Translations under genes and position numbers: made by a program
Source of the DNA: Bryobacterales bacterium
Lineage (GTDB): Bacteria > Acidobacteriota > Terriglobia > Bryobacterales > Bryobacteraceae
Assembly: GCA_009697495.1 (NCBI GenBank)
Contig: SHUN01000153.1
Coordinates: 1-6,929 of the forward strand
DNA: 6,929 nt
Reading direction: 5' to 3'
The notes under the pieces: generated by a model
Databases searched by the model: none
Told to the model about the DNA's origin: nothing
The model's input: the letters and a program-made list of their open reading frames with translations, nothing else
Shown here: positions 5,875 to 6,929 of the stretch, piece after piece
Layout of the letters: every line of letters starts with the position of its first letter
How positions within the stretch are numbered: position 1 is the stretch's first letter

Positions 5875-6438
5875 TCAATAATCCACCGCCATCATCAACG
5901 GACTCACGCTTGAAGCATGGCCGCACCGCAAGTAAAAACTCGCCGGCATCGCCGCCAGATCCGGCACGTCGCGCATGCACCCGTCCACTAAAATCCCCGC
6001 CCCGCCCCGCATCAAAAATCGTGTCGTCACCATCGCCCCCGACACCGTCGACCGCGTCTCGCCGCCCGCATCAAACACCAGCACATCCCCCGGCTGCGCT
6101 TCCTCCGCCGTCCGGTAATTCAACTGCGGACCCGCCGCATAGATCTTCTCCCGCAAGTCCTTCCGGTTCGGCAAATACCGCGCCGTTCGCGCCCTTCCCA
6201 CCAGTCGCCGATCCCCGTTCAACGGCGTCAATTCATTGATAAAACACAAAGGATAACCCTCCTGCGTCACCGCCGACCACGCCGCCTCCAGCCCCACCTT
6301 CATCAGCTTCCCGAACAGCACGCGGTCCGCCGCGCTCAGCTTATCGGCAACGTGCCTGGGTATCGTCCGCTCCGGCGCCTCCACCGTAATCTGGGCGAAC
6401 AGTCCGCCGGCAAGCAAAAGCAAATACACAAATCGCAT
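5875..6438 (-). CDS. Exported RraA-like (HMG aldolase/RraA fold) protein, probably 3'-truncated
   Basis: This 187-residue protein opens with a signal peptide (MRFVYLLLLAGGLFAQ, 1-16). RraA-fold signatures follow: LVGRARTARYLPNR (79-92), QPGDVLVFD (115-123), the Gly-rich GGAGILVDGCMRD (145-157) with D152, R156 and D157, and GHASSVSP near 173-180. Relatives are class II aldolases (4-hydroxy-4-methyl-2-oxoglutarate type) or regulators of RNase E. The exported acidobacterial form has no known substrate. It stops at AVDY, where relatives normally continue with a PVxIGGVxVxPGD strand, so about 40 or more residues appear to be lost. The following in-frame DNA looks like another family. A TATAGT hexamer lies 8 nt before the start and no separate ribosome site is visible. 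Fold confident; activity doubtful. Confidence 0.78.
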   Translation of the reverse strand: MRFVYLLLLAGGLFAQITVEAPERTIPRHVADKLSAADRVLFGKLMKVGLEAAWSAVTQEGYPLCFINELTPLNGDRRLVGRARTARYLPNRKDLREKIYAAGPQLNYRTAEEAQPGDVLVFDAGGETRSTVSGAMVTTRFLMRGGAGILVDGCMRDVPDLAAMPASFYLRCGHASSVSPLMMAVDY

Positions 6439-6446
6439 CCCTTAAG

Positions 6447-6452
6447 ACTATA
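6447..6452 (-). promoter_or_regulatory. -10 element of the RraA-like gene, likely leaderless
   Basis: TATAGT on the - strand (five of six consensus bases) ends 8 nt before the ATG at 6438, so transcription would begin at or within a base or two of the start codon. An aaggg touches the ATG directly and is too close to work as a Shine-Dalgarno. No clear -35 was found. Confidence 0.4.
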
Positions 6453-6461
6453 CGCCACGCA

Positions 6462-6479
6462 AACCCATCATAATGGGTT
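6462..6479. promoter_or_regulatory. Inverted repeat between divergent rraA-like and dsbA-like genes
   Basis: aacccat (6462-6468) and atgggtt (6473-6479) are perfect 7-bp arms around cata. The repeat fills the space just before the ATG at 6481, overlaps the CATAAT hexamer of that gene, and lies about 10 bp upstream of the TATAGT of the other. A protein bound here could control both genes. It could also be chance; no regulator gene is adjacent. Confidence 0.4.
6469..6474 (+). promoter_or_regulatory. -10 element of the DsbA-like gene, likely leaderless
   Basis: CATAAT differs from the TATAAT consensus at one base and ends 6 nt before the ATG at 6481, which would put the first transcribed base at the start codon. 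There is no purine-rich ribosome site beyond gggtt. A recognisable -35 was not found. Confidence 0.4.
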
Positions 6480-6480
6480 C

Positions 6481-6929
6481 ATGCTCCGCACTCTCGCCCT
6501 CCTCCTGGCCGCCGCCATCCTCCCCGCCCAGCCACCCTCCAACTGGCAAGCCGCCACCACTCTCCCCGGCCTCGACATGAAGGGCCTCACCCTCGCCCAG
6601 CAAAAGGTTGTCCTCACCATCCTCCGCGATTCCACCTGTCCCTGCGGCTGCCCCATGCAGCTCGCCCAGTGCCGCGTCGAAGACCCCGCTTGCTCGCAAA
6701 GCCTCACCCTTTCCACCCTCGTCCTCGAAGCCGCCGCCAACAAAACCGCACCCGAAATTCGCAAACTTCTCGCCGACTCCGCCCTCGTCAAAGCCGGCAC
6801 ACAGCGCGACCGCATTCTCCTCGACCCCGTCTCCATCAACATCCTCGGCGCGCCCTTCAAAGGCCCCGCCAACGCCAAAATCACCATCGTCGAATTCTCC
6901 GATTTCCAGTGTCCCTTCTGCGTCAAAGC
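6481..6929 (+). CDS. DsbA-like thiol-disulfide oxidoreductase with Cys-rich front domain (partial)
   Basis: The gene is open from ATG 6481 to the end of the window (149 codons plus two bases); the C-terminal part is missing. The N-terminus is a signal peptide (MLRTLALLLAAAILPAQ, 1-17). A small domain (about 36-105) has six cysteines: C53, C55 and C57 (TCPCGCP), C64 and C71 (AQCRVEDPAC). This resembles the CcmH-like front domain of some acidobacterial DsbA proteins. From about 117 the DsbA/thioredoxin-4 fold starts: GAPFKGPANAKITIVEFSDF (123-142), then the redox motif C144-P-F-C147. Family members make or rearrange disulfides in exported proteins. Nearly every codon ends in C, for instance CTC, GCC and ACC. 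It diverges from the RraA-like gene across 42 bp. DsbA fold is confident; the role of the front domain is unknown. Confidence 0.88.
   Translation, partial: MLRTLALLLAAAILPAQPPSNWQAATTLPGLDMKGLTLAQQKVVLTILRDSTCPCGCPMQLAQCRVEDPACSQSLTLSTLVLEAAANKTAPEIRKLLADSALVKAGTQRDRILLDPVSINILGAPFKGPANAKITIVEFSDFQCPFCVK

Noticed and set aside
4540..5922. Near-identical 11-12 base string (tgaagcatgg) at about 4541 and 5911
   Set aside because: It is too short to be a meaningful repeat and lies inside unrelated coding contexts.
5706..6239. A 177-codon + strand reading frame rich in Pro, Ser and Thr
   Set aside because: It lies antisense to the RraA-like gene and the enolase tail. Its composition is what C-rich antisense DNA yields, and it has no domain.
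1..6929. CRISPR arrays, tRNA or rRNA genes, transposases
   Set aside because: No regularly spaced direct repeats, cloverleaf-like segments or transposase motifs were seen on reading both strands.

Overview
The window looks like a GC-rich Gram-negative chromosome. The best guess is an acidobacterium of the Solibacter/Bryobacter kind. This rests only on gene content: secreted DUF1080 and RraA-like proteins, paired DUF433/DUF5615 genes, and a DsbA-like protein with a Cys-rich front domain. It is inference, not a placement by marker gene. No rRNA, tRNA, CRISPR array or transposase was seen.

Region 1 (1-1928, + strand) is the clearest functional unit. Nested inverted repeats (1-120) and a dyad resembling an NsrR operator (142-164) are followed by three tightly packed genes. 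These encode a group I truncated hemoglobin, a ferredoxin-type NAD(P)H reductase ([2Fe-2S] + FAD + NAD domains) and an NsrR-like Rrf2 repressor that keeps its Fe-S ligands. Together they look like a flavohemoglobin split into separate proteins: globin and reductase would oxidise NO to nitrate, and the regulator would sense NO and control its own operon.

Region 2 (1934-3645) has two divergent genes for exported proteins, a dizinc metallo-beta-lactamase-fold hydrolase (- strand) and a DUF1080 / 3-keto-disaccharide hydrolase-like protein (+ strand), with only 32 bp between their start codons.

Region 3 (about 3646-5709) is accessory. A DUF433 antitoxin and DUF5615 PIN-like toxin pair lies on the - strand, and the toxin has a probable frameshift near its C-terminus. 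Facing away from it on the + strand is a decayed pair of another subfamily, in which the antitoxin tail is fused in frame to a headless toxin. After that comes an unrecognised zinc-ribbon / two-TM / coiled-coil protein in visibly more AT-rich DNA.

Region 4 (5712-6929) has what looks like the tail of an enolase-superfamily gene, an exported RraA-like gene that seems cut short, and, divergently, the start of a DsbA-like disulfide oxidoreductase that runs off the window. Three genes in regions 2 and 4 have a good -10 hexamer 6-8 nt before the start codon and no Shine-Dalgarno sequence, which suggests leaderless transcripts. The trHb, nsrR, DUF433 and zinc-ribbon genes have normal ribosome sites.
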